Shown: positions 24,878 to 35,308 of the stretch, piece by piece | How the letters are laid out: each line of letters begins with the position of its first letter | Position numbering within the stretch: position 1 is the first letter of the stretch | NCBI GenBank assembly: GCA_020849535.1 | Contig: JADLGB010000258.1 | Coordinates: forward strand, 1 to 64,000 | Direction: 5' to 3' | Length of the DNA: 64,000 nucleotides | DNA from: Candidatus Hydrogenedentota bacterium | Lineage (GTDB): Bacteria; Hydrogenedentota; Hydrogenedentia; Hydrogenedentales; SLHB01 | Position numbers and translations under genes: made by a program | Notes under the pieces: generated by a model | What the model was told of the DNA's origin: nothing | The model's database searches: none | Seen by the model: the letters and a program-made list of their open reading frames with translations, nothing else

Positions 24878-27800
24878 ATGAACACCACTGCCAATTGTGT
24901 CGATCTGCCGGTTGAACCCGGGGAGACAATCTCCACTCCGTCCTGCACCCGAAGTGTCCCATCTCTGTATAGAGAATCTCACATAGGTTTGGTGTTGCAC
25001 ACGACAGCACTCCTGTGCGCGGTCCTGTGGATCTGCCAGGCGGCGGCCCAGCCCCCCGCGCTCGTCAAGGATATCTATCCCGATATGGGCGCGGGCCGGG
25101 GCTCGTCACCGACGGACATAGCGATTCTCGGCTCAACTGCTCTTTTCTCTGCCGAAACCGATGGCGAGGGCCGTGAACTCTGGAAGTGTGATGGGACATC
25201 GGGTGGCACTTCCCTGGTGAAAGACATTCTTCCGGGGATTGAGGACTCCGACCCCGAGTATCTCACCGAGTATGGCGGCGACGTATATTTCCGTGCGAAT
25301 GATGGAACGTACGGGATAGAGCTTTGGAAGACCGATGGCACGACGTCAGGCACGGCCATGCTGAAGGACATTTGTCCCGGGCCCGGGAGTTCCGAGCCGA
25401 CCGAATTCGTGGAGTCAAATGGGGTTTTGTACTTCAGGGCAGAGAATGACGCCTCAGGCCGTGAACTCTGGCGGACAGACGGTACCGCCTCCGGCACAAC
25501 TCTCGTAAAGGACCTGAACGTTGGCCCAGATGATTCCGAACCTCGATCGCTGGTGGATGTGAGCGGCACCCTCTTCTTCGCGGCGTACGAGCCGAACACC
25601 GGCATAGGCCTATGGAGCAGCGACGGCACGGATGCGGGAACCAGCCTCGTTCGCACGTTCCAGGTGTCGCTACCCGAGCAACTCACCAACGTGAATGGGA
25701 CGCTGTTCTTTGTGGCACTGGACGATTTCTTGCAGGGCGCCGAATTGTGGAAGAGTGACGGGACGGGCCCTGGGACGGTGCTGGTGAAGGACGTCAATCC
25801 GGGTCAGGACGACTCGTTTCTGCGAGACCTGGTCAATGTGAATGGGACTCTGTTTTTCAGTGCCATCCACGCTTCCTACGGGCAAGAACTCTGGATGAGT
25901 GACGGAACTGACGCAGGAACGGTACTCGTCAAGGACGTCAATCCAGGCGTGTCAGGCGGCTATGTCCGTCACCTCTACAACCACAATGGCACGCTCTATT
26001 TCTGCGCAAACGATGGAACGAACGGTTTTGAGGTCTGGAAAAGCAACGGAACCAGCGCGGGAACGGTACTCCTCCGGAACATCCACCCAACATCCAATGC
26101 GTGCAACGTGGACGTTGATCCCGCATTCGCGTCAGTCGGAGGTACGCTCTTCTTTGCCGCAGCGGACAACACCAACGGCCTGGAATTGTGGAAGACGACT
26201 GGAACCTCTGCCACGACCTTGCGGGTGAGAGACATCAACACCGGATCGTCAGGTTCCGACCCCTACCTGTGCGTCAGCACCGGCGCCGGGATCTTCTTTG
26301 CCGCCCAAGATGCCATGCACGGCCGCGAGCTGTGGATCAGTGACGGCACCAGCGCGGGCACCTTGATGCCTAAGGACATCTGTTCCACCTCGAACGTGCG
26401 CCACATCGCGTACATGACTGAACTGGGCGGCCTGCTCTATTTCAGCGCGGATGACATCACACACGGATCCGAACTCTGGTCGAGCGATGCCACGGGGCCG
26501 GGGACGAACTATGTGAAGGATCTTCGAGCGGGAGCGTCCAGTTCCGGTCCTCGTTACATCACGCGCGCGGGCAACAAACTGTTCTTTGTCGCGTACGCCT
26601 CCGGCACGGGATACGAGTTGTATTCCAGCGATGGGTCCGCAGCGAATACAAGCCTCGTGAAAGATATCAACCCGGGCTCGGATAGCGCGTTTGATGAGGA
26701 TTGGAGCAGGGTACCCAAATTCGTCGAACTCAACGGATTGGTCTACTTCGCCGCAGACGATGGCACGGGGTTCTCCTTGTGGAAGAGCGATGGCTCCGAA
26801 GCCGGAACCTCATTGGTGCATGAGGTGTTTGACGAAGTCTACCCCAGTTCCTATCTGAAGGACATGACGAGCATGGGCGACAAGATTTACTTCTTTGCCG
26901 CGCCAGGCGGTACGGGGTCACAACTATGGTGCAGCGACGGCACCGGCCCCGGTTCATTCGCTATCGAAGACCTTCCACGCGGGGGATCCCGCTTGATGGC
27001 TGTCGGCAATACGCTGTACTTCGTCAGTGATGGCGGCTACGGTGTCGGCATCGAATTGACGAAAAGCGATGGCACGTCCGGCGCGGCAAGCATCATCAAA
27101 GACATTGCCCCTAGTGGTCAGGATTCCCGGCCCGAGTTCATTATGGTAATGGGCGGCATCCTTTATTTCACGGCCGAAGACGGCGCGGAGCCGTACACCA
27201 GCGGCGGCCACGGCCGGGAACTCTGGCGTAGCGATGGTACCCCTGACGGAACGTGGTTGGTCAAGGACATCAATCCCGGAGAGGAAGGCTCCACTCCTCA
27301 AGATATCGTCCCAGCCGGCGATAGGCTTCTGTTTACCGCATATGAGCCACTGTGCGGGCGTGAGCTGTGGATAAGCGACGGAACGGAAAGCGGCACGATG
27401 CGCATCAAGGACATCACGCCAGGGATCCCCAGTGCCAATCCAACGAGCATTGGCGCCGTGGGAGGCGCCACAGGATCCTTTGCGATGTTTGCGGCGTCGG
27501 ATGGCACCAGCGGCGTTGAACTATGGTGGACCGACGGCTCGGAGGCGGGTACGCAACTCCTCCTGGACATAGTGCCCGGTACCGGTAGCTCCAATCCCAA
27601 TAGTGTCATGGCCGTTGGCAATAACGCGTATTTCCTGGCAAACGGTGGTGGCACCGGCGAGGAACTCTGGGTATTCAAAAGCACCACCATCGACTCTGAT
27701 TCGGATGGCATTCCAGACGTGACAGAGGGCACCGGCGATCCGGACGCCGACGGAACTCCCAACCATCGCGACAACGACTCCGATGGCGACACGATTCTGG

Positions 27801-30800
27801 ACAGCGTCGAGACTGCGGCTGACACCGACTCCGACAGCACCCCGAACTTCCTGGACCTTGACAGTGACGGGGATTCGCTGCCGGATGAGTGGGAAGTGGC
27901 TTGGGATCTCGATCCGCTCGTGAGCACGGGCACAGATGGCATTGAGGGAGATGGAGACGGCGATGGCTATGCCAACGCGGAAGAGTATACGAATGGAACC
28001 GATCCATCCGTTTCCGATTACCACCCGATCGCGGTAAGTAGCCCGAATGGAAGCGAGTCCTGGACAATTGGTTCAACCCAAGCAATCACTTGGAGCAACA
28101 GCGGGGCTTCGGGAAATGTGAAGATCGATCTTTATAAGAACCGGAACCTCGTACGCACGTTGAACCCAAGTATCGATGTGGGCACAGGGCTGTGGAATTG
28201 GCCGATTCCCCTGAATGAGGTCCTCGGCAACGACTACCGCGTGAAGGTAGTCCTTCTGTCCAGCCCGGCGGTCAACGATTTGAGCAACGCCAACTTCACG
28301 ATCACGTCCACGGTTCCCGTGGATGTCGGGGTGGAGCAAGGGACTGGGCAGGCCGATCCCACCAGTTCGCTGCCCATCCAATTCGATGTTACCTTCGCGC
28401 GAATCGTTTCAGGCTTTACCGCGGATGATGTGACAATGGGCGGCACCGCCACGGGTGTGGAATTCTCCGTCTCTCCTGCTACTTCCGCCATCACGTACAC
28501 CATCCAGGTAACTTCGATCGTGGGAGACGGAACTCTGGTGCCGACCGTCGCCGCCGGCGTGTGTCAGGACTGGGCCGGAAATCCCAACGCCGCGTCGACC
28601 AGTGTCGATAATACCGTGACGTTCGACGACATCGTTGCTCCCACGGTGACGGTCGAGCAGGCCTATGGCCAGAGCGATCCCACGGAATCGTTCCCGATCC
28701 TGTTCACCGTGATGTTCAGCGAACCGGTGGTCGAGTTCACGACGTCCGACGTAGTGATCGCCGGAACGGCGGCAGGCGTCACGTACAGCGTGTCGCCTGC
28801 AGGCCCCAATGCCCAGTACTCAATTACGGTGACTGGCGCAAGCGCTGGAGGGACCATTCGGCCAAGCGTCTCCGCAGGGTGCTGCCAAGACACGTCCGGC
28901 AACCCGAACGCCGCTTCAAGCAGCGCGGATAACAGTGTCACCTACATTCAACAGGTGTCCAATGAACTTGACGCGTCCAACGCGGACGTTTCGATCTTTG
29001 GCGGACCCGAATACGATTTGCTCACGGAGAACCGTGCCATAGTCATCGGTGACGTGAATGGGGATGGAAAAGACGACCTCCTTTTGGGTGCGCCGCGGAA
29101 CAGCGGGGGTCCGGATGGCAAAGGCAACGCCTACATCTATTTCGGTGGTGCCGGGTTCACGGGGATCCTTGACATCAACGGCACGGAAGGTCCGGCGCCC
29201 GGCGTCACGATTCACGGTGCGTCGAAGAATGACTATCTCGCCTTGCACGGCGCCATGGCCATCGCCGATCTGAATGGCGATGGAATCAACGACGTGATTA
29301 TTGGCGCACGGCAAGGAGACTGCGCCGGCGACTCCCGAATCGATGCGGGAGAAGTCTACATCTTCTACGGGAGCGCGAACTGGCCAGCAACCATCGACCT
29401 GGCCATGAGCGAGCAGGACGTAGTCATATACGGCGCGAAGGCCGGCGATCTCTTGACCGAAGGCGCAACCTACTCGCCTGGCGCCGCACTCGCCACGGGA
29501 GACTTCAATGGAGATGGCATCGCGGACCTTGTCGTGGGCTCGCGAGGACTGTACATCATCTACGGTTCATCCAGTCTGCCTGCCACCATCGACTTACTGG
29601 CTTCAGGTGCGGACGTTGACATCGTGACGAGCGGTATCGCTATTCGAATGCCTTATGAAGGTGCGCTCGCGGTGGGTGACCTGAACGGCGATGGAATCGA
29701 CGATCTAGCGTTTGGTTCTTCCCAGATTAACAGTGGTTCGGGTGCAGCATACGTGCTGCTCGGCTCGACGGGTCTTCCGGCAGTGGTCGACGTCGCCGCG
29801 CAAATGCATGACCTCACCATTCTCGGCGATGATTCCGGCGACTATCTCACCCGGGACGCGTCAATCGCCTTCGGAGACGTCACCGGGGACGGTTTGGACG
29901 ATCTGATCTTGGGCGCGTATGGCGCGGACGGACCGGCTGGGAACAAGGGGCAGGCAGGTGAGGCATACGTCATCTTCGGAACAACGGCGCCCCCCAGCCT
30001 GATAAACCTGGCGACTGACACTGCGGATGTGACCATCTACGGCAAAGCTTCCATGGACAAGCTCACCGAGCAGAACGCCATCGCCACAGGCGATGTCAAC
30101 GGGGACGGAGTGCGCGACCTGGTGCTCGGCGCACAGGGCGCTCAAGGTCCCGACTACGGACGCCCGGATTGCGGCGAGGTCTACGTGTTTTACGGCGGCA
30201 CATCCTGGCCGTCCACCATCGATCTCGCGAGCCAGAATCCCGGCGTCGTGATCTACGGTCAGGGAAGCGGCAGTTGTCTCTCCCGCGAAGGCGGTCTTGG
30301 CGTGGGCGATATCACGGGTGACGCCGTGTGCGACATTGTGATGCAGGGATTCGATGCGAGCCCCTCCCACTATGCGACCATTCACGCGGTGTTCGGCTCC
30401 TCGTCGATGCCGCCCGTCGTGGATATCGCCGTCGGGCGGGAAGACATGCGCATCGTGAGCGGCGCCCACCTGCCCATCGGCCAGCGCGGCGCGATTCGCG
30501 TCGGCGGAGATTTGAATGCGGACGGGAGAGACGACCTCGTGTTCGGGCACATGGCCAGCAGCGGCCCCGCGCAAACGCGGTCGAACGCGGGCGGCGCGTT
30601 TGTCGTGTTCGGAAAGATGCCTGATGTTCAACCCGCCTGCGCGTCCGTTTCCACGGTGAAACAGACGGACAGCCCCGGGGATTCCTTGCCCAGCGACTAC
30701 GAGACGGCGCGGGCGCGCATCGACTTCAGCACGGGTGCCACCAGCAGTACTACAAGCGTGACGCTCACCCGCGACGACAGCGGCGTGAACATGCTCGATG

Positions 30801-31393
30801 CGGGCCGCATCGCAAACGTCAAATGGCGCGTGCAGACGAACCGCGCGGCATTTAACGCGTCCGAGGTGACCTTCTCCTACCTTGACTCAGAGATCGCGGG
30901 AATCGATGAGGGAGAACTCACCATCTACACCGCGCCGGCGCTGGCGGGCCCGTTCACGGCGCTCCCGACCGTTCTCGATACCGCGCGCAATCTTGCGAGC
31001 ACAACAAACCTGACCGGCTTCTCCTTTTTTGTTCTCGCCGGCGCCCTCCCCGATGCGGATGGAGACGGATTGCCGGACGACATGGAGACCGACACCGGCG
31101 TCTATGGTGGACCCAGCAACCCGGGCACCGATCCCAACGATTCCGATACGGACAACGACGGTCTGAGTGATGGCAGCGAAGTCTTGACGTACTTGACCCA
31201 CCCGCTCGATCCGGACAGCGACGACGACGGCGTGTCGGATTGGCTCGAGGTCATGTTTGGCACAAATCCAAACAACCCCGGTGACGTGCCCTCGGTACCC
31301 CTGTTCGCATACCCTCTCGCCATAGTGCTGTTCCTTGTGGGGCTCTTCTCTCTGAGAGTCGTGTCCTCGCGGAAAGGAGGAAGGCGCACGTAA
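24878..31393 (+). CDS. giant cell-surface protein with ELWxxDGT, Ig-like and FG-GAP repeats
   Basis: A 2171-residue exported protein. An unusually long N-region precedes a signal segment (HIGLVLHTTALLCAVLWICQ). Residues about 60-935 are roughly 18 repeats ending in ELWxxDGTxxGT, probably a beta-propeller-like fold. Calcium-binding type-3 repeats (DSDSDGIPD) follow at about 937, an Ig-like domain at about 1050-1145 and two related Ig-like repeats (VEQGTGQADP; VEQAYGQSDP) to about 1355. Eight FG-GAP/integrin-type repeats (GDVNGDGKDDLLLGA) run to about 1915, then another beta domain and a second calcium-binding block. It ends with a membrane anchor (VPLFAYPLAIVLFLVGLFSL) and a basic tail, like a sorting signal. 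GGGGGACGGAG precedes ATG 24878. Probably an adhesin or matrix protein. Confidence 0.88.
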   Translation: MNTTANCVDLPVEPGETISTPSCTRSVPSLYRESHIGLVLHTTALLCAVLWICQAAAQPPALVKDIYPDMGAGRGSSPTDIAILGSTALFSAETDGEGRELWKCDGTSGGTSLVKDILPGIEDSDPEYLTEYGGDVYFRANDGTYGIELWKTDGTTSGTAMLKDICPGPGSSEPTEFVESNGVLYFRAENDASGRELWRTDGTASGTTLVKDLNVGPDDSEPRSLVDVSGTLFFAAYEPNTGIGLWSSDGTDAGTSLVRTFQVSLPEQLTNVNGTLFFVALDDFLQGAELWKSDGTGPGTVLVKDVNPGQDDSFLRDLVNVNGTLFFSAIHASYGQELWMSDGTDAGTVLVKDVNPGVSGGYVRHLYNHNGTLYFCANDGTNGFEVWKSNGTSAGTVLLRNIHPTSNACNVDVDPAFASVGGTLFFAAADNTNGLELWKTTGTSATTLRVRDINTGSSGSDPYLCVSTGAGIFFAAQDAMHGRELWISDGTSAGTLMPKDICSTSNVRHIAYMTELGGLLYFSADDITHGSELWSSDATGPGTNYVKDLRAGASSSGPRYITRAGNKLFFVAYASGTGYELYSSDGSAANTSLVKDINPGSDSAFDEDWSRVPKFVELNGLVYFAADDGTGFSLWKSDGSEAGTSLVHEVFDEVYPSSYLKDMTSMGDKIYFFAAPGGTGSQLWCSDGTGPGSFAIEDLPRGGSRLMAVGNTLYFVSDGGYGVGIELTKSDGTSGAASIIKDIAPSGQDSRPEFIMVMGGILYFTAEDGAEPYTSGGHGRELWRSDGTPDGTWLVKDINPGEEGSTPQDIVPAGDRLLFTAYEPLCGRELWISDGTESGTMRIKDITPGIPSANPTSIGAVGGATGSFAMFAASDGTSGVELWWTDGSEAGTQLLLDIVPGTGSSNPNSVMAVGNNAYFLANGGGTGEELWVFKSTTIDSDSDGIPDVTEGTGDPDADGTPNHRDNDSDGDTILDSVETAADTDSDSTPNFLDLDSDGDSLPDEWEVAWDLDPLVSTGTDGIEGDGDGDGYANAEEYTNGTDPSVSDYHPIAVSSPNGSESWTIGSTQAITWSNSGASGNVKIDLYKNRNLVRTLNPSIDVGTGLWNWPIPLNEVLGNDYRVKVVLLSSPAVNDLSNANFTITSTVPVDVGVEQGTGQADPTSSLPIQFDVTFARIVSGFTADDVTMGGTATGVEFSVSPATSAITYTIQVTSIVGDGTLVPTVAAGVCQDWAGNPNAASTSVDNTVTFDDIVAPTVTVEQAYGQSDPTESFPILFTVMFSEPVVEFTTSDVVIAGTAAGVTYSVSPAGPNAQYSITVTGASAGGTIRPSVSAGCCQDTSGNPNAASSSADNSVTYIQQVSNELDASNADVSIFGGPEYDLLTENRAIVIGDVNGDGKDDLLLGAPRNSGGPDGKGNAYIYFGGAGFTGILDINGTEGPAPGVTIHGASKNDYLALHGAMAIADLNGDGINDVIIGARQGDCAGDSRIDAGEVYIFYGSANWPATIDLAMSEQDVVIYGAKAGDLLTEGATYSPGAALATGDFNGDGIADLVVGSRGLYIIYGSSSLPATIDLLASGADVDIVTSGIAIRMPYEGALAVGDLNGDGIDDLAFGSSQINSGSGAAYVLLGSTGLPAVVDVAAQMHDLTILGDDSGDYLTRDASIAFGDVTGDGLDDLILGAYGADGPAGNKGQAGEAYVIFGTTAPPSLINLATDTADVTIYGKASMDKLTEQNAIATGDVNGDGVRDLVLGAQGAQGPDYGRPDCGEVYVFYGGTSWPSTIDLASQNPGVVIYGQGSGSCLSREGGLGVGDITGDAVCDIVMQGFDASPSHYATIHAVFGSSSMPPVVDIAVGREDMRIVSGAHLPIGQRGAIRVGGDLNADGRDDLVFGHMASSGPAQTRSNAGGAFVVFGKMPDVQPACASVSTVKQTDSPGDSLPSDYETARARIDFSTGATSSTTSVTLTRDDSGVNMLDAGRIANVKWRVQTNRAAFNASEVTFSYLDSEIAGIDEGELTIYTAPALAGPFTALPTVLDTARNLASTTNLTGFSFFVLAGALPDADGDGLPDDMETDTGVYGGPSNPGTDPNDSDTDNDGLSDGSEVLTYLTHPLDPDSDDDGVSDWLEVMFGTNPNNPGDVPSVPLFAYPLAIVLFLVGLFSLRVVSSRKGGRRT

Positions 31394-31671
31394 GGACACT
31401 CCCCGGAATCTCCCCGGCATAGACATGGCCCCGTCTCCCCTGTTGAGGCGCAGGGAAACGCACTGCGCGGGCAGGCCCATCCCCGCGCCGCCCTGTGTGC
31501 GGTACACACACGCCATCCAATCCATCGACTTTGAAGAGAATCTCTGCTACCGTGTGGCCGCAGAGAGTCAAAGACGAGAGCCCGGTTGCATGGATGCGTG
31601 ACCCGATTCACGAACCGCGTATTTCGTGTATCCAATGCAAGCAGGCGCCACGAGAACGAAAGGGCCGAACG

Positions 31672-34347
31672 ATGATCCAGCGTTGGTTTATCCCAGTGAT
31701 AGCGCTTGTCTGTGCGGCCGGGCCGGCCCCCGCGGGACCTGCTGACCCGCTTAGGTGCCCCATTGACCAAGGCTGGCACCTGCAATCCTCCGCGGAGCTG
31801 GCCGCGCCGGATGGGGCCGCGCTGTCCACGCCGGGAGCCGATATCGGCAAGTGGTATCCGGTCACCGTACCCACGACGGTGCTGGCGGCGCTCGTCGAGA
31901 ACAAGGTCTTCCCCGATCCCTACTACGGCGAGAACTTGAAGGCTATACCGGGGTATCAGGAGGGACGCTGGATGCGGATGAAGGAGGACAGTCCCTTCTT
32001 CCCCACCTGGTGGTACCGCAGCGAATTCACCGTTCCAGCGGACTTCGCGGGGAAACATCTGCGCCTGCATCTCGACGGGATCAACTACCGCGCCAACGTG
32101 TGGCTGAACGGAGAGAGAATCGCCGGTGATGACACGATCATCGGCATGTTTCAGCGGTTTGAGATCGACGTCACCGGGAAGGTGAAACTCGGCGAGAAGA
32201 ACTGTCTGGCCATTGAGGTTTCCGCGCCCGGCAAACTTCCGGAAGAGCAGTACCGCACCAAGCAGGTGGAGGCCACGACCGGATGGGATGACCACAACCC
32301 ACAGCCTCCTGACCTTAACATGGGCGTCTGGCGCGAGGTCTACCTCACCGCAAGCGGTCCGGTCATGCTGCGCCATCCGTACGTACACACCGATCTCGAT
32401 CTCCCCGCGCTGGACAAGGCGGACCTCACGGTGCAGGTGCAAGCCACGAATCTGACGGATAAGCGAGTCGACACCGAGATCGCGGGCACGATCGAGGACA
32501 TCGCGTTCTCGGAGACCATTTCTCTCGCGCCCCGCGAGTCCGGCTGGTTCAACATCACGCCGGTGCAGTGTCCCCAACTCAGCGTCAAGGATCCCCGGCT
32601 CTGGTGGCCCAATCCGCTCGGTCCGCAGAACCTCTACCGTCTCGATATGGAAGCCCGTGTTGACGGCGAGGTATCGGATACAGCGGGCACGCGCTTCGGC
32701 ATTCGCGAAGCCACGACCTACATCAACAAAGAGGGTTGGCGCGCGTACAAGATCAACGGAAAGGATGTGCTGATCCGCGGCGGCGCGTGGATGACCAACG
32801 ACATGCTGCTCAGCTTCACCGAGAAGCGCGATCGGGCACTCGTTCGCTACGCGCGCGAGGCCAACCTGAACATGCTGCGCTCGGAAGGTTTCTCGATTCG
32901 CGAGACGGATCAGTTCTACGACATCTGCGACGAACTCGGGGTCATGGTGACGCAGCAGTTGTTTGGCCGCAGCATCCCTGATGAGGAACTCGCCATCGAC
33001 TGCATTCGCGACAGCGTCCTGCGCATCCGTAACCACCCGAGCCTCGTCCACTTTCTCGGCCACGATGAAACGTTTCCCACGGATCCTTTGGACGAGGCCT
33101 ACCAGGGGATCATCGCAAAGTACAGCCCGGGCCGCACCTATCAACCCCATTCCGGCGCCTTTGACGTGAAAGAACGCTTCAACACAGGCGGCACCCGCAC
33201 GGGCACGCGCGAACTTTGGACCTATGCGGACCCGGCGCGTTACTACAACAAGGATTACGAGGAAACCGCGTGGGGCTTCGCCCAGTCCGGCGGAATCGGC
33301 GGCATCGTGTCGCAGATTGAGAGCGTGCGCCGGATGATCCCCGAGGATCAGCTTTGGCCGATATGGACCAGCGCGATGTCGTTCCACACGGTGATTCAAG
33401 GCGGCGAGTTCTTCCGCGAATCCGTCCATGCGTTGAACACGCGATACGGAGAGCCGAAAGACATCGACGATTTCTGTATGACGGCGCAGGTCATGAACTA
33501 CGAAAGCGCCCGGGCCATGTTCGAAGCGTATGCGAGAAACAAATACGATGCCACAGGAATCACCACCTGGAAGTACGACGCGGCGTGGCCCGCCGTCATG
33601 ACGTGGCACTACATCGACTACTACCTCCTCGCGACCGGCGCCTACTATGGCGCGAAGAAGGCGTGCGAAGAACTCCATGTCCAGTACTCATACGACGACC
33701 ATTCCGTCTGGGTCGTGAACAGCCTGTATCAGCCTTTCGATAACCTCAAGGTAACTGCGCGTATCTTCAATCTCGACATGAAAGAGATGCACAGCGAGGA
33801 GGCCGTGGTGAGTGTCAGTCCCGACGGCAAGACGCAGGCCTTCGTCCTTCAATGGCCCGAGGGACTCTCAAAGACCTTCTTTCTCGCCCTCACACTGGAA
33901 GACGGCGCCGGCAAGCTGGTCTCCGAGAACATCTATTGGCTCTCCACCGTGCCTGACACTCCCGGTGAGATGAAGGACAATTGGCTCGACTTTCAGATCA
34001 ACGCGAAGTCCGTAGCCGACTTCACAAGTCTGCGCAGCTTGCCCAAGGTCGCAGTGACGGCATCGATGGAAATCCGTGCGGAAGGTGATGAGACGCACGC
34101 CACGGTCACCATCGAGAATCCCACGGACCACGTGGCGTTCTTCATCAATCTCGGAATCATGAAAGGTGCCAACGGACTCGAAGTGGCTCCCTGCTACTGG
34201 GAAGACAACGATTTCTCGCTATTGCCCGGCCGGAAGCGAACGATTGAGACCGCCTTCGCAACCGAAGACCTGGAAGGATCCACGCCGGTTCTTCGTGTCG
34301 CTGGCTGGAACGTAGCGGGGAATCCAACCAAGGAGAAAATCCGATGA
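31672..34347 (+). CDS. secreted glycoside hydrolase family 2-like protein
   Basis: An 891-residue protein with a signal peptide (MIQRWFIPVIALVCAAGPAPA) and GH2 architecture: a jelly-roll sugar-binding domain (about 30-210, with HLRLHLDGINYRANVWLNGE), an Ig-like domain, a TIM barrel starting at KINGKDVLIRGG, and C-terminal beta domains. The order is that of exo-beta-glucosaminidase or beta-mannosidase branches. The acid/base site reads GHDE (Glu466) rather than G-x-NE. At the usual nucleophile site (F-x-SE-x-G) the sequence is FAQSGG, with Ser539 where Glu is expected. It may be inactive, or the alignment may be off. AAAGGG is 7 bases before ATG 31672. The next gene overlaps it by 4 bases. Confidence 0.82.
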   Translation: MIQRWFIPVIALVCAAGPAPAGPADPLRCPIDQGWHLQSSAELAAPDGAALSTPGADIGKWYPVTVPTTVLAALVENKVFPDPYYGENLKAIPGYQEGRWMRMKEDSPFFPTWWYRSEFTVPADFAGKHLRLHLDGINYRANVWLNGERIAGDDTIIGMFQRFEIDVTGKVKLGEKNCLAIEVSAPGKLPEEQYRTKQVEATTGWDDHNPQPPDLNMGVWREVYLTASGPVMLRHPYVHTDLDLPALDKADLTVQVQATNLTDKRVDTEIAGTIEDIAFSETISLAPRESGWFNITPVQCPQLSVKDPRLWWPNPLGPQNLYRLDMEARVDGEVSDTAGTRFGIREATTYINKEGWRAYKINGKDVLIRGGAWMTNDMLLSFTEKRDRALVRYAREANLNMLRSEGFSIRETDQFYDICDELGVMVTQQLFGRSIPDEELAIDCIRDSVLRIRNHPSLVHFLGHDETFPTDPLDEAYQGIIAKYSPGRTYQPHSGAFDVKERFNTGGTRTGTRELWTYADPARYYNKDYEETAWGFAQSGGIGGIVSQIESVRRMIPEDQLWPIWTSAMSFHTVIQGGEFFRESVHALNTRYGEPKDIDDFCMTAQVMNYESARAMFEAYARNKYDATGITTWKYDAAWPAVMTWHYIDYYLLATGAYYGAKKACEELHVQYSYDDHSVWVVNSLYQPFDNLKVTARIFNLDMKEMHSEEAVVSVSPDGKTQAFVLQWPEGLSKTFFLALTLEDGAGKLVSENIYWLSTVPDTPGEMKDNWLDFQINAKSVADFTSLRSLPKVAVTASMEIRAEGDETHATVTIENPTDHVAFFINLGIMKGANGLEVAPCYWEDNDFSLLPGRKRTIETAFATEDLEGSTPVLRVAGWNVAGNPTKEKIR

Positions 34348-35180
34348 ACCGGTGTGTACTTCGACTGCTTGCCGCGCTGCTGTTCGTTACAGTCCTGGCG
34401 TCCGCCCAGGAAGACCCGCCCATCGCGCCTGAAGATCGTATCGAGAACTGGACCAACAAGACGGTTCTTGTCTTCACCCCCCACCCCGACGACGACACGT
34501 TTCTTTGCGGCGGCACGATGGCGATCCTCGCGAAGAACAAGAACAACGTGATCGTCGTCATTTACACGAACGACGACAAGGGCTCGCTCGACCTGGAAAT
34601 GACGAGCGAACGCCTCGCACGCATTCGCAAGGCCGAAGAGGAAAAAGCCTGCGAGATCCTCGGAGTCCCGAAGGAGAACATCCACTGGCTCGGGTACGAG
34701 GATGGAAACCTCGAATACGCCGACCCGCAAAGGCTCCGCGGCGAGGCTGCTCGCTTCATCAAGCAGTACCGGCCTGACGCCATCTTCACCATCGATCCTG
34801 GTAGCGAACACGAGCGCTGGCACAAAACCGATCACCGCATGGCCGCCTTCATTACCCAGGATGCCTTCATCGCCGCGGAATGGCATTTGTACTATCCTCA
34901 GCACCTGCTGGTCGATGGACTCAAGCCGTACCGCGTGCCCGTGGCCTACTATTACTACACGACCGAGCCCAACTACACCGTTGACCTCAGTGCCGCCGGT
35001 GTCTGGGAGAAGAAGGCCGATGCCTGCGCCGCGCACGTCAGCCAGTTCGAGCCTTCGCTGAGCAAGTACACGCCCGAGATGTCTGCGGCAGCGAAGAAAG
35101 AGGTCGTCTCATTCTTCGAGGAGCACAGCCGCGACGGAGACCGCTTCGTGGAACGATTCCGGCGCCTGGTGGAACCCTGA
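34344..35180 (+). CDS. secreted PIG-L family deacetylase
   Basis: A 278-residue zinc-dependent N-deacetylase (LmbE/PIG-L fold) with a signal peptide (NRCVLRLLAALLFVTVLASA). The zinc-binding motif TPHPDDDTFLCGG and the second motif HKTDHR are intact. Members remove acetyl groups from GlcNAc-containing substrates. The start overlaps the GH2 stop as ATGA, so the two are translationally coupled and probably act on the same amino-sugar glycan: deacetylation of GlcNAc, then release or binding by the GH2-like protein. Confidence 0.9.
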   Translation: MNRCVLRLLAALLFVTVLASAQEDPPIAPEDRIENWTNKTVLVFTPHPDDDTFLCGGTMAILAKNKNNVIVVIYTNDDKGSLDLEMTSERLARIRKAEEEKACEILGVPKENIHWLGYEDGNLEYADPQRLRGEAARFIKQYRPDAIFTIDPGSEHERWHKTDHRMAAFITQDAFIAAEWHLYYPQHLLVDGLKPYRVPVAYYYYTTEPNYTVDLSAAGVWEKKADACAAHVSQFEPSLSKYTPEMSAAAKKEVVSFFEEHSRDGDRFVERFRRLVEP

Positions 35181-35308
35181 ACTACTTTCACCGCAAGGGA
35201 CACAAAGGCAGGAGGCCGGACTTGCGGATTGACTGCGCGTACCGAATAATGGAATTGGACATCGCATAGCGGGGGAACGAACGTCCTAGGGAAATGGCGG
35301 AGCCGGCA

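Noticed and set aside
31102..33678. 858-codon minus-strand frame over the GH2-like gene
   Set aside because: Antisense shadow: no ribosome-binding site, no recognisable motif, and the sense strand carries a complete GH2 protein and signal peptide.
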